A DNA stretch of 64,000 nucleotides. Source: Anaerostipes rhamnosivorans (lineage in GTDB: Bacteria; Bacillota; Clostridia; Lachnospirales; Lachnospiraceae). Under the pieces are notes generated by a model. The model searched no databases. It saw only the letters and a list, made by a program, of their open reading frames with translations, and was not told where the DNA came from. Shown here piece after piece: positions 36,963 to 45,095 of this stretch; the stretch's first letter is position 1; each line of letters begins with the position of its first letter. The translations under genes and the position numbers were made by a program. The DNA is taken from contig NZ_CP040058.1 in NCBI RefSeq assembly GCF_005280655.1, positions 3,155,001 through 3,219,000 on the forward strand. Reading direction: 5' to 3'.

Positions 36963-37442
36963 TTATAAGTGCAATTCGATTGTCTGGTCCTTCGGTTCAA
37001 ACTGCCGGTATGTTACTCCGGCCATATCAAACATTTTCTTAGATGCAACGGTCATATCGTCGTCAGCATACTTGTCCTGCATATAGATAACTTCCTTCAT
37101 GCCGCTCTGGATGATCGCCTTGGCACATTCGTTGCACGGAAACAAGGTGACATACACTCTCGCCCCGTCCAGGGAGCCTCCCCCGTAGTTCAGGATCGCG
37201 TTGAGTTCCGCGTGGCAGACATAAAAATATTTTGTATCCAGGGGCTCCCCGTCTCTCTCCCACGGCATATCGTCGTCGTTACAGCCTGTGGGCATCCCGT
37301 TATAGCCCACGGATAATATTTTATTCTGGTCATTGACAAGGCATGCTCCCACCTGTGTATGGTCATCCTTACTCCTCTGTGCAGACAGAAGCGCAATGCC
37401 CATAAAATACTGGTCCCATGATAAATAATCTGTTCTTTTCAT
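36963..37442 (-). CDS. Deoxycytidylate deaminase (ComEB-like)
   Basis: The 159-residue zinc deaminase has the catalytic histidine/glutamate in CHAELNAIL and the zinc cysteines in [10 protein letters not shown], with a [14 protein letters not shown] start typical of dCMP deaminases. It supplies dUMP for thymidylate synthesis from dCMP. It is probably co-transcribed with tex and preceded by the terminator of the threonine operon. Confidence 0.92.
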   Translation of the reverse strand: MKRTDYLSWDQYFMGIALLSAQRSKDDHTQVGACLVNDQNKILSVGYNGMPTGCNDDDMPWERDGEPLDTKYFYVCHAELNAILNYGGGSLDGARVYVTLFPCNECAKAIIQSGMKEVIYMQDKYADDDMTVASKKMFDMAGVTYRQFEPKDQTIELHL

Positions 37443-37497
37443 TCGACTCTCCTTTCCTAAGCATCTAAATTGTTCTATTCCATTCTACGGAACAGAA

Positions 37498-37524
37498 AAC
37501 ACCGCCCGGAATGCAGGCGGTGTT
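37498..37524 (-). terminator. Terminator of the threonine operon
   Basis: AACACCGCC (37498-37506) pairs with GGCGGTGTT (37516-37524). On the minus strand TTCTGTTCC follows, a modest T tract. Confidence 0.75.
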
Positions 37525-37541
37525 CCCTCTTTGTCTTTCTT

Positions 37542-38744
37542 TTATAGTTCAAACGCTTCGTGTGCGGCATTCATGGCTTTCACCATATCATCCCGATCCA
37601 CGATAACGGTCACCCGAATCTCAGATGTTGAGATCATTCGGATATTTACACCCACTTCGTACAGTGCCTCAAACATACGCGCAGCCATTCCGGAATGGCC
37701 GATAAGCCCGCTTCCGATAATGGACACCTTAGCCACATCCGTGGTCGCATCTACATCTGCATAACTTCCCACCGGAAGGTGTTCCTTGATAGTGTTTACG
37801 GCTAACTCAGCGTCATCTTCCTTTACTGTAAAAGAAATGTCTTTTTTTTTATTCTGCCCTACAGACTGCAGAATGATATCAATATTAATATTTCTCTTTG
37901 CAAGAATATTAAACAGCTTAAATGCAACCCCAGGCTCATCCTCCAACCCAGTCACAGAAATACGTGCTGCGTCATCGTCTCCTGCCACACCGCTGATCTC
38001 TGCCTGCGGCATCATGATCCTTTCTTTTACAACCGTTCCCTCTTCCTTTGTCAGGCTGGAACGTACCACCAGCTGGACTCCGTGCTTTTTCGCAAGCTCC
38101 ACGGAACGGTTATGGAGAACACCAGCCCCAAGTGTGGCCATCTCCAGCATCTCATCGTAGGTGATCTCCTGAAGCTTCTTGGCCGTAGACACTTTTCTTG
38201 GATCTGCTGTGTAAACTCCGTCTACATCTGTATAAATCTCACAGGCATCGGCATTTAGTGCTGCTGCCAGGGCAACTGCCGTAGTGTCGGAGCCTCCCCT
38301 TCCTAAAGTCGTGTAGTTGTCAAAACGGTCTACTCCCTGGAAACCTGTCACGATGACGATCTTACGCTGCTCCAGCTCGTTAAAAATGCGGTCCGTATCA
38401 ATCCGTTTGATCCTGGCATTGCTGTAGGCATGGGTGGTGTGCATCGCTACCTGAAACGCATTCAGGGACACGGCAGGAACTCCCATAGAGTGCATCGCCA
38501 TAGCCATCATGGCAACTGATGTCTGCTCTCCGGTGGTCAAAAGCATATCCATCTCCCGCTTCGGCGGATTTGGATTGATGTCTTTTGCCATGGCGATCAG
38601 TTCGTCTGTCATCTTACCCATGGCGGACAGAACCACGACCACGTCATTTCCTTTCTGGTATTCCTCAATGCAGCGGTTTGCCACATTTAAGATCCTTTCT
38701 TTATTTCCTACGGATGTACCTCCGAATTTCTTAACAATTAGCAT
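37542..38744 (-). CDS. lysC: Aspartate kinase
   Basis: The 400-residue kinase has the N-terminal KFGGTSVGN motif, FQGVD, TLGRGGSDTTAVALAA and two C-terminal ACT repeats (about 265-400; GLEDEPGVAFKLFNILAKRNINID), the form regulated by lysine and/or threonine. It makes aspartyl phosphate, the first step to lysine, threonine and methionine. It is the last gene of the operon with hom, the homoserine-kinase-like gene and an ACT protein, so here it probably serves threonine synthesis. Confidence 0.96.
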   Translation of the reverse strand: MLIVKKFGGTSVGNKERILNVANRCIEEYQKGNDVVVVLSAMGKMTDELIAMAKDINPNPPKREMDMLLTTGEQTSVAMMAMAMHSMGVPAVSLNAFQVAMHTTHAYSNARIKRIDTDRIFNELEQRKIVIVTGFQGVDRFDNYTTLGRGGSDTTAVALAAALNADACEIYTDVDGVYTADPRKVSTAKKLQEITYDEMLEMATLGAGVLHNRSVELAKKHGVQLVVRSSLTKEEGTVVKERIMMPQAEISGVAGDDDAARISVTGLEDEPGVAFKLFNILAKRNINIDIILQSVGQNKKKDISFTVKEDDAELAVNTIKEHLPVGSYADVDATTDVAKVSIIGSGLIGHSGMAARMFEALYEVGVNIRMISTSEIRVTVIVDRDDMVKAMNAAHEAFEL

Positions 38745-38766
38745 CCTTGCCTCCTAAAATTTTCTC

Positions 38767-39966
38767 TTATTTTTGTAAAAGCCGGTCCATCAAGTCGTGT
38801 CCGTGCTCCATCACAAGCCCTGTGCTCCTGGCTGCTTCCTCGCTGTACTCCTTCTGGCCTTCTATCTCTCTTGTACTGTCATAGATCATAAACGGGATCG
38901 GATCTTTGGAGTGAGTGCGGATAGAGATCGGTGTCGGGTGATCTGGTCCGATGAGCATACGGAAATCTTCTCCCCGTTTTTTAAGTTCCTCTGCCACCAC
39001 ACGAATGACCTGGTCATCCAAAAATTCAATGGCCTTTACCTTATTCTCCACACTTCCCTGATGCCCCATCTCGTCAGGAGCTTCCACATGGATATAAACT
39101 ACGTCTGCCCCTTCTTCCGTCAGGGAGTCCACAGCAGCCATGGCTTTTCCTTTATAGTTTGTATCGAGACCGCCTGTAGCGCCCTCCACATCTAAGTTGA
39201 GCATATGCGTGCCCACCGCGATGCCCTTCAGCAGATCCACAGCGGAGACCATAGCGCCCTTCTTTCCGGTCTTAGCCTCAAAATCATCCAGTGCCGGGCG
39301 GGTGCCCGCTCCCCAGAACCAAATACTGTTGGCCGGATTCAGCCCCATCTGCCTGCGCTTCTGGTTGACCGGATGGTGATCTAATATGTCAAAACTCTTT
39401 TTCATCATTTCACGGAGCTTGCTTTCTTCCGGAAGATATTCCCCGATCTGTTTGCCGAGAATATCGTGAGGAGGTGTCAGATCCGCAACATATCCGTGAT
39501 CCCAGATCGTCAGATGGCGGTAACTCACCCCAGGATAGTAATGGAATTCTTCTGTCTCCAGTTCCTTTTTCACCGCGTCGATCAGCACTTTTGCTTCTTC
39601 TGTAGTGATCTCCCCGGAGCTGTGGTCGATGATGGTCTTTTCCTCATATGCCTCATCCTCTGATAAGGTGACAATGTTGCAGCGCAAAGCAATATCAGTA
39701 TCCTTCATATCCACGCCGATGGACAGAGCCTCCAGCGGTGATCTCCCTGAGTAATACTTCTGAGGATCATATCCCAGCATGGCGAGATTTGCCACATCGC
39801 TACCGGCTGGAAGGTTCTCCGGAACTGTATAGGCGATTCCCTGCTCTGATACCTTTGCCATGGCATCCATAACCGGTGTCCTGGCCGCCTGAAGCGGTGT
39901 CTTCCCACCGAGCTGCTCTATAGGCTCATCGGCCATCCCGTCTCCCAACACAACAACATACTTCAT
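38767..39966 (-). CDS. Cofactor-independent phosphoglycerate-mutase-like protein, probable homoserine kinase
   Basis: The 399-residue protein belongs to the alkaline-phosphatase-superfamily aPGM group: VVVLGDGMADEP at the N-terminus, metal-binding DVANLAMLGYDP and IHVEAPDEMGHQG, and a late GPDHPTP motif. The subgroup found inside threonine operons is known as proposed homoserine kinase (TIGR02535). Here the gene sits between hom and aspartate kinase, and no GHMP-type thrB is in the window. The best call is therefore homoserine phosphorylation rather than glycolysis, pending proof that thrB is missing from the genome. Confidence 0.8.
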   Translation of the reverse strand: MKYVVVLGDGMADEPIEQLGGKTPLQAARTPVMDAMAKVSEQGIAYTVPENLPAGSDVANLAMLGYDPQKYYSGRSPLEALSIGVDMKDTDIALRCNIVTLSEDEAYEEKTIIDHSSGEITTEEAKVLIDAVKKELETEEFHYYPGVSYRHLTIWDHGYVADLTPPHDILGKQIGEYLPEESKLREMMKKSFDILDHHPVNQKRRQMGLNPANSIWFWGAGTRPALDDFEAKTGKKGAMVSAVDLLKGIAVGTHMLNLDVEGATGGLDTNYKGKAMAAVDSLTEEGADVVYIHVEAPDEMGHQGSVENKVKAIEFLDDQVIRVVAEELKKRGEDFRMLIGPDHPTPISIRTHSKDPIPFMIYDSTREIEGQKEYSEEAARSTGLVMEHGHDLMDRLLQK

Positions 39967-39983
39967 AAACTAGTCCTCCAAAT

Positions 39984-41198
39984 CTATTTTACGTTAATAC
40001 GGATCATTCCCAAAACGGAATCAAACGCTTTGATCTTTTCCTGATAGTCTTTTTCTTTCATTTTCAGTGTAACAAATGCAAATTCATCTGTCACCCCTTC
40101 TGCTGAAACTTCTTCTACATCGCCAAAAACTTCTTTTACCTTTGAACGGTCGCTGTCTTTCGGAAGACGCACAAAGAACTTGTGCTCAAACTCACCGATA
40201 TCCGCAAGATGCAGCTTCTTTTCACTCCAGATCTGCATGATATTTCTCTCTTTATGCTTTGCCGCATCAATGACGTCAGCTACAACAGCGCTTGCTGTAG
40301 GCAGCTTCCCTGCTCCCGCTCCGTAAAACATCACATCCCCGATTACGTTGCCATTTACAAAAATGCCGTTGAAAACATCGTTGACCCCGATGAGCGGATG
40401 ATTCTTTCCAATCATCATCGGGCATACCATAGCATATACATTATCCCCAATTTTTTTGCTTGTTCCAAGAAGTTTAATGCTCATATTCAGGGCTTTTGCA
40501 TATTTCATATCGGTTTCTGTGATCTTTGTGATTCCTTCGGTATGTACATCCTCGTAATCCACCTGCATTCCAAACGCCAGTGAAGTCAGGATGGCAATCT
40601 TCCTGCACGCATCATATCCCTCCACGTCCGCTTCCGGATGGAGTTCTGCATATCCTTTATTCTGCGCATCTTTTAAAACTTCATCAAAATCTGTGCCTTC
40701 GTCGGCCATCTTTGTCAGAATATAGTTGGTCGTTCCATTTAAAATACCAGTGATCTCATTGATCTCATCTGCAGTCAGGGATTGGTTTAACGGACGGATG
40801 ATTGGAATTCCTCCTCCCACGCTGGCTTCAAATAAGAAGTTCAGGTTCTTGGACTTTGCCAGGGCCAGAAGTTCTGCCCCCTTTTCCGCCACCAGCTCTT
40901 TGTTTGACGTTGCCACACTCTTTCCGTGCTCCAATGCCTGCGTTGCAAAAGTATATGCCGGCTCTACCCCGCCTAACACTTCAACGACAATGCTTACCTC
41001 ATCGTCATTTAAAATGATATCATAATCTGTGACTGCCTTTGAGGCTACCGGCGTGTCGGATAAATCCCTTTTGTCCAGTACATATTTTACATGAACCGGT
41101 TCCCCGATTTTGTGATTGATACTCTCATGGTTTGTCTCAATAACCTCCACAACTCCTGAGCCGATCGTTCCATACCCCAATACCGCAATGTTTATCAT
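39984..41198 (-). CDS. hom: Homoserine dehydrogenase
   Basis: The 404-residue enzyme has the NAD(P)-binding AVLGYGTIGSGVVE, the ATSNKELVA and EASVGGGIPIIRPL motifs, GILNGTTNYILTKM and a C-terminal ACT domain (about 325-400) typical of threonine feedback. It reduces aspartate semialdehyde to homoserine. It lies 5 bases downstream of the ACT-protein gene and 17 bases upstream of the homoserine-kinase-like gene. Confidence 0.97.
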   Translation of the reverse strand: MINIAVLGYGTIGSGVVEVIETNHESINHKIGEPVHVKYVLDKRDLSDTPVASKAVTDYDIILNDDEVSIVVEVLGGVEPAYTFATQALEHGKSVATSNKELVAEKGAELLALAKSKNLNFLFEASVGGGIPIIRPLNQSLTADEINEITGILNGTTNYILTKMADEGTDFDEVLKDAQNKGYAELHPEADVEGYDACRKIAILTSLAFGMQVDYEDVHTEGITKITETDMKYAKALNMSIKLLGTSKKIGDNVYAMVCPMMIGKNHPLIGVNDVFNGIFVNGNVIGDVMFYGAGAGKLPTASAVVADVIDAAKHKERNIMQIWSEKKLHLADIGEFEHKFFVRLPKDSDRSKVKEVFGDVEEVSAEGVTDEFAFVTLKMKEKDYQEKIKAFDSVLGMIRINVK

Positions 41199-41203
41199 CT
41201 GTT

Positions 41204-41647
41204 TTACTCCTTTGCAATTATTTTTACATATGTAATGTTGTCAAGCTTCTCTACACTTTCGATCATGGCAGACACATCGGTCTCCATATCGACAATATCC
41301 ACACTGACCGTCAGCACTCCTTTTCCGTTGATCGGAATACTTTGATGGATCGTCAGGATATTGGCCTTATAACTGGCAAACACCTGGAGCACCGTGGCCA
41401 TCACTCCCGGCTGGTCCTCCACTTCGATCACGAAGGTGATGTTGCGCCCCTTTTTACTTGCGTGAAAAGGAAAGATATCGTCTTTGTACTTATAATAAGA
41501 ACTCCGGCTGATCCCCACGGTCTCCGTGGCCTCCTGGATGGACTTTGCCTGCTCCGCGTCCAGAAGCTTCTGGACTTCCAGGACCTTTAACAAAACCTCA
41601 GGGACTGCCTTTTTTTTAATGACGTAATATTTTGAATCTTCTAACAT
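41204..41647 (-). CDS. ACT-domain protein of the UPF0735/PheB type
   Basis: The 147-residue protein has an N-terminal helical segment that reads like a helix-turn-helix (TVGISRSSYYKYKD) and a C-terminal ACT domain (about 70-145; FVIEVEDQPGVMATVLQVFA). The family includes Bacillus PheB. It is the first gene of the threonine operon, so it probably senses an amino acid and influences this pathway. The ATG at 41647 follows AGAGGTGG; upstream starts lack a site. Confidence 0.88.
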   Translation of the reverse strand: MLEDSKYYVIKKKAVPEVLLKVLEVQKLLDAEQAKSIQEATETVGISRSSYYKYKDDIFPFHASKKGRNITFVIEVEDQPGVMATVLQVFASYKANILTIHQSIPINGKGVLTVSVDIVDMETDVSAMIESVEKLDNITYVKIIAKE

Positions 41648-41692
41648 AGTCCACCTCTGTGCGTGTGCTGAACACATTTGTTTTTCCACACG

Positions 41693-41721
41693 ATACTATC
41701 ATATTTTTGAAAAAGAAGCAA
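41693..41721 (-). promoter_or_regulatory. Candidate promoter of the threonine operon
   Basis: On the minus strand TTGCTT (41716-41721) and TAGTAT (41693-41698) are 17 bases apart with a TGA extension before the -10. The leader is only about 45 bases, too short for a T-box or amino-acid riboswitch. Confidence 0.5.
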
Positions 41722-41738
41722 CCATATAAATCAAAAAT

Positions 41739-41773
41739 GCAGGACATACAATCCATGCAGCTGTATGTCCTGC
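41739..41773 (-). terminator. Terminator after the small InlB-repeat protein gene
   Basis: GCAGGACATACA (41739-41750) pairs with TGTATGTCCTGC (41762-41773). On the minus strand ATTTTTGATTT follows. Confidence 0.85.
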
Positions 41774-41784
41774 AATACTCGTTT

Positions 41785-42684
41785 TTAGTTTGCTCTGCGC
41801 TTTTTGATGACAAGACCCATAGTGATCAATCCTCCGGTCAAAATCATGAAATAGATCATTGGTTCTCCTTTAAGATCATCCCCGGTCCTGGCAACATCGC
41901 TTTTGCTGCTGCCGGTTTCCTTCTGTTTCCCGTCCGTCCCTGCCTTTTTAGGATCCACCGTCTGTTGCGTACCGGAACCCTGCCCCTGTGTTGAGGTTTG
42001 ATCCGTGGCTGTCGTCTGAATCTGCTCCCAATTTGCCGTATAAGTGCGGTCCCCGGTACTGCCTTTTTGAATTGTAACCTCCTGAGACATTACGTCCAGC
42101 CCGGTTCCAGTCCATCCCAAAAATTTATATCCACTCCTCACAGGGTTTTTCAGTGTAAAAGTATCTGACACCTCCGTAAAGATATCAGGATTCCCCTCCA
42201 TACTTCCTCCGTTAAGGTCATATGTAATTTGATATTTTGGATAAGTTTTCAGGTGAATATAGCTGGCTGTTTCATTCCGATTCTGCATTGCAAGTTTAAA
42301 ATAGATATCCGTTTTCCCTTTAAAATCAAGCGGCATGTCCACTGAGACAGGAGAACTCTCTCCTTCCCCGATTTTCTGGATTACCTGATAGGATTGATCA
42401 TCAAAACTATAAGACAGTTCGGTTGGATGTGCGTCTGTATGCCGTGGATCTTTCACGACCGCCCTGCTTATCTGTTCCAAATTCAGCTTATCTGCATCCT
42501 CAATATAATAAGTTTTATTGCCGTCCGCCGAATATGAAACCCCATCGACCGTAACTGAAAAACCATTAATCTGGCAATCACAGTTGCTCTTGTCCTTTTT
42601 ACTCGTTGCGAAAACTGATACAGATGATATCAATACCAGCAAAACTGACATCAAAACCACTGTATACTTTTTGATTCCCTTCAT
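41785..42684 (-). CDS. Small surface protein with one InlB-type repeat and TGD-type sorting tail
   Basis: The 299-residue protein has a signal peptide (cleavage near residue 27), a cysteine pair (CDCQ) just after it, a beta-rich domain (about 35-150) and one InlB/Listeria-Bacteroides repeat (about 152-220; SGYKFLGWTGTGL). A Thr/Gln/Gly-rich spacer leads to RTGDDLKGEP, a hydrophobic span and KKRRAN, like a non-LPXTG sortase signal. The repeat is close to one in the 971-residue surface protein at 10206-13121 (EGYDFVGWTGSG). It is the last gene of the secA-prfB group and its partner surface function is unknown. Confidence 0.75.
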   Translation of the reverse strand: MKGIKKYTVVLMSVLLVLISSVSVFATSKKDKSNCDCQINGFSVTVDGVSYSADGNKTYYIEDADKLNLEQISRAVVKDPRHTDAHPTELSYSFDDQSYQVIQKIGEGESSPVSVDMPLDFKGKTDIYFKLAMQNRNETASYIHLKTYPKYQITYDLNGGSMEGNPDIFTEVSDTFTLKNPVRSGYKFLGWTGTGLDVMSQEVTIQKGSTGDRTYTANWEQIQTTATDQTSTQGQGSGTQQTVDPKKAGTDGKQKETGSSKSDVARTGDDLKGEPMIYFMILTGGLITMGLVIKKRRAN

Positions 42685-42714
42685 AAAATCCCTCCTCTGA
42701 TTTTGGCTGTTTCC

Positions 42715-43347
42715 CTACTTTACAAATAAAACTCCGTATACAGGATAATAACTTGAATTAATATTACATATGCTGAAGTTTTTTCTGTCTTTCGTATTTG
42801 CCGAATAGAACAGATCATTGTCCTCTTTTGCGGTGATCAAACCAAAATGAATGATTTGTCCTTCTCCGTCGTAGAACACAAAGACGTCTCCCGGCACAGC
42901 CTCCTTTATGAGGCTTTCCCTTCCTGCAAATGTATTCTTGTACTTTTTCAGCTCCAGTCCCCTTACCTCTGTCCAGTACTTAAAAAAAGCATCTGTTCTC
43001 ACAAAGGCGGCAGATGTATAAAAATCCGCGGGGCGCTTGCTGTCCCACACCTTTTTCTTACTGTACCACCGATTGATATCACTGTCAAAACGAATCCTCG
43101 TTCCCCTCTCTGGATTCTCTCCTTTGTCCTGCTTTTTCCCTCCCGCTACCAGACACTGGGAGACAAAATTCGTACAATTCAACTGCATATTAGGGTAATT
43201 TCGATTTCTGTGTTCCGAGTACTTCAAGGCATATTCTACCGCCAGTTTCCTGTCATATCCTTCTTTATTCGGATTCTTTTTCACCGCTCTTTGGCATCCT
43301 GACAAAATTGTCACCGTAAAAAGGAACCAAAGCACCCATTTTTTCAT
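42715..43347 (-). CDS. Amidase-domain lipoprotein (Amidase_6 type)
   Basis: The 210-residue protein begins with a lipoprotein signal whose lipobox is LSGC, so it is tethered to the membrane. The rest matches the putative amidase domain with the catalytic cysteine in LNCTNFVSQCLVAGG and a histidine in QIIHFGLIT. It should be a cysteine peptidase or amidase acting in the cell envelope. It starts in the last bases of the SanA-like gene (4-base overlap). Confidence 0.85.
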   Translation of the reverse strand: MKKWVLWFLFTVTILSGCQRAVKKNPNKEGYDRKLAVEYALKYSEHRNRNYPNMQLNCTNFVSQCLVAGGKKQDKGENPERGTRIRFDSDINRWYSKKKVWDSKRPADFYTSAAFVRTDAFFKYWTEVRGLELKKYKNTFAGRESLIKEAVPGDVFVFYDGEGQIIHFGLITAKEDNDLFYSANTKDRKNFSICNINSSYYPVYGVLFVK

Positions 43348-43988
43348 CTCTCTCCGACCTCTTTCATAGGAATTTTCTTCAGTGAATCATGTGGTCCCGG
43401 CCTTAACACCACCGCCTCCAGCCAGGCTTTGGTGCAGGCGAAATATTCTCTCAGTTTCGTCTTTCCAACATTTTGGTAAAACATCCGGTCCGCCCGGACA
43501 CACCGGGCGTTCATCCCAAGTTTTTTGGCCAAAAAAGCAGTCCTCTTCGCATATTGTTCCTGCGTCGCAATAAGAAACTTCTCCTTCTTTGCATTTTCAT
43601 GAATCCGGCAGATCGTATCATAAGTACTCATTCCGCCCTCATCAATTACAATAGAATCCTTGGGTATATCTTGCATGATCAGAGTGTTTCGCATAGCGCT
43701 GGTCTCATCTCTGTCTCCTGAGAGATAAAATTTATCTGCCTTTTTCCATCTGTAAAGCAAAACAGCCGTGTCCACCCTATCTTTTAATGGGGCGGAGAGA
43801 ATACCGTCCGTTACTTTTGCTCCCGGAATGATAACCGCATCCGCTTTCGGGATAGAGTCTCTGTCTTCCATAAACAGCACTTCATCCGAGGCAGTAACCT
43901 GACAAAAACAAAACAAAGAAAATAACACTGCGGACAGCGCCAGAACAGCTATCGTTCCGGCCCCATACCGCAGCGTCTTCTTAATCAT
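43344..43988 (-). CDS. SanA/YdcF-like DUF218 membrane protein
   Basis: The 214-residue protein has one N-terminal membrane span (about 8-32) and a DUF218 domain: ADAVIIPGAKV, LKDRVDTAVLLYR, FYLSGDRDETSAMRN and EGGMSTYDTI. In enteric bacteria SanA affects the envelope barrier to vancomycin and ElyC affects lipid carrier metabolism. Its start overlaps the prfB stop (8 bases), so it is translated with prfB. Confidence 0.87.
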   Translation of the reverse strand: MIKKTLRYGAGTIAVLALSAVLFSLFCFCQVTASDEVLFMEDRDSIPKADAVIIPGAKVTDGILSAPLKDRVDTAVLLYRWKKADKFYLSGDRDETSAMRNTLIMQDIPKDSIVIDEGGMSTYDTICRIHENAKKEKFLIATQEQYAKRTAFLAKKLGMNARCVRADRMFYQNVGKTKLREYFACTKAWLEAVVLRPGPHDSLKKIPMKEVGER

Positions 43989-45084
43989 TGCTCCAGGCTA
44001 GATATGCGTTCATAAAACTGTCCAGGTCCCCGTCCAGAACTGCCGACGGATTGCCGCTTTCTTTTCCTGTTCTGTGGTCCTTCACCATAGTGTAAGGCTG
44101 CAATACATAGGACCGGATCTGGCTTCCCCATCCGTTGTCTCCCACATCGCCGCGGATGTCAGAAAGCTTCTCTAAGTGCTGCTGTTCTTTCAGGAGATAC
44201 AGCTTCGTCTTCAGCATTTTCATAGCCTGATCTTTATTTTTATGCTGCGACCGCTCGTTCTGGCACTGGACAACGATCCCTGTGGACAGATGTGTGATCC
44301 GAATGGCGGAATCCGTCTTATTGATGTGCTGACCTCCGGCTCCGCTGGCCCTGTAGGTGTCGATCCGTATGTCCTCATCTGCGATCTCCACGTTCAGATC
44401 CTCATCGATCTCCGGCATCACGTCACAGGATGCGAAGGAGGTCTGACGCTTTCCGGCTGCGTTAAACGGCGAGATCCTCACGAGACGGTGGACTCCCCTC
44501 TCTGACCTGAGATATCCATAGGCGTTCTCGCCTTTGATCTCGACAGTGACCGATTTGATCCCTGCCTCATCCCCGTCCAGGTAGTCGATGACCTTTGTCT
44601 CAAATCCCTTTTTCCCGGCCCAGCGGGTGTACATCCGGTACAGCATGCTGGCCCAGTCGCAGGACTCTGTTCCGCCGGCTCCCGCATGAAGACTTAAAAT
44701 GGCATTATTCTTGTCGTATTCCCCGCTCAGCAGCGTAGAGATACGCAGACTTTCATAGGATGTCTCAAACTCCATAAAAGCCTCTTGAGTCTCCGCTGCC
44801 AGTTCTTCGTCCTCTTCCTCAGCCGCCATCTCGATTAAGGTCTCTATGTCCTCAAACTGTTCTCTTAGGCCTTCATAACCTTCCACCTGGTCCTTCAGAC
44901 CCTTAACCTCTTTTACTACCTTCTGGGACTCTTCTAAGTCCTCCCAGAACCCCGGAGCCTCCATATCAAGCTCCAGCTGCTCGATCCGCTCTTTTTTTTC
45001 TTCCAAACCAAGAGAACCGCTTAATCTCTCAAGCGGCTCCCGGTAGGAATTCAAGTTATACTTTAACTGATCTAATTCAATCAC
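43981..45084 (-). CDS. prfB: Peptide chain release factor 2
   Basis: The 367-residue RF2 recognises UGA and UAA stop codons. The anticodon-like SPF tripeptide (RISPFNAAG) and the catalytic GGQ (GAGGQHINK) are present. A GTG at 45084 is the most likely start since AAGGAG lies 8 bases upstream, at the end of secA. Many prfB genes need a +1 programmed frameshift at CTT TGA near codon 25. Here that place reads TCT CTT GGT TTG in one open frame, so the frameshift control is absent. secA lies 11 bases upstream. Confidence 0.96.
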   Translation of the reverse strand: MIELDQLKYNLNSYREPLERLSGSLGLEEKKERIEQLELDMEAPGFWEDLEESQKVVKEVKGLKDQVEGYEGLREQFEDIETLIEMAAEEEDEELAAETQEAFMEFETSYESLRISTLLSGEYDKNNAILSLHAGAGGTESCDWASMLYRMYTRWAGKKGFETKVIDYLDGDEAGIKSVTVEIKGENAYGYLRSERGVHRLVRISPFNAAGKRQTSFASCDVMPEIDEDLNVEIADEDIRIDTYRASGAGGQHINKTDSAIRITHLSTGIVVQCQNERSQHKNKDQAMKMLKTKLYLLKEQQHLEKLSDIRGDVGDNGWGSQIRSYVLQPYTMVKDHRTGKESGNPSAVLDGDLDSFMNAYLAWSND

Positions 45085-45095
45085 TCGAAAACTCC

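Noticed and set aside
41648..41735. Amino-acid riboswitch or T-box before the threonine operon
   Set aside because: The leader is only about 45 bases from the candidate promoter, with no specifier loop or T-box motif.
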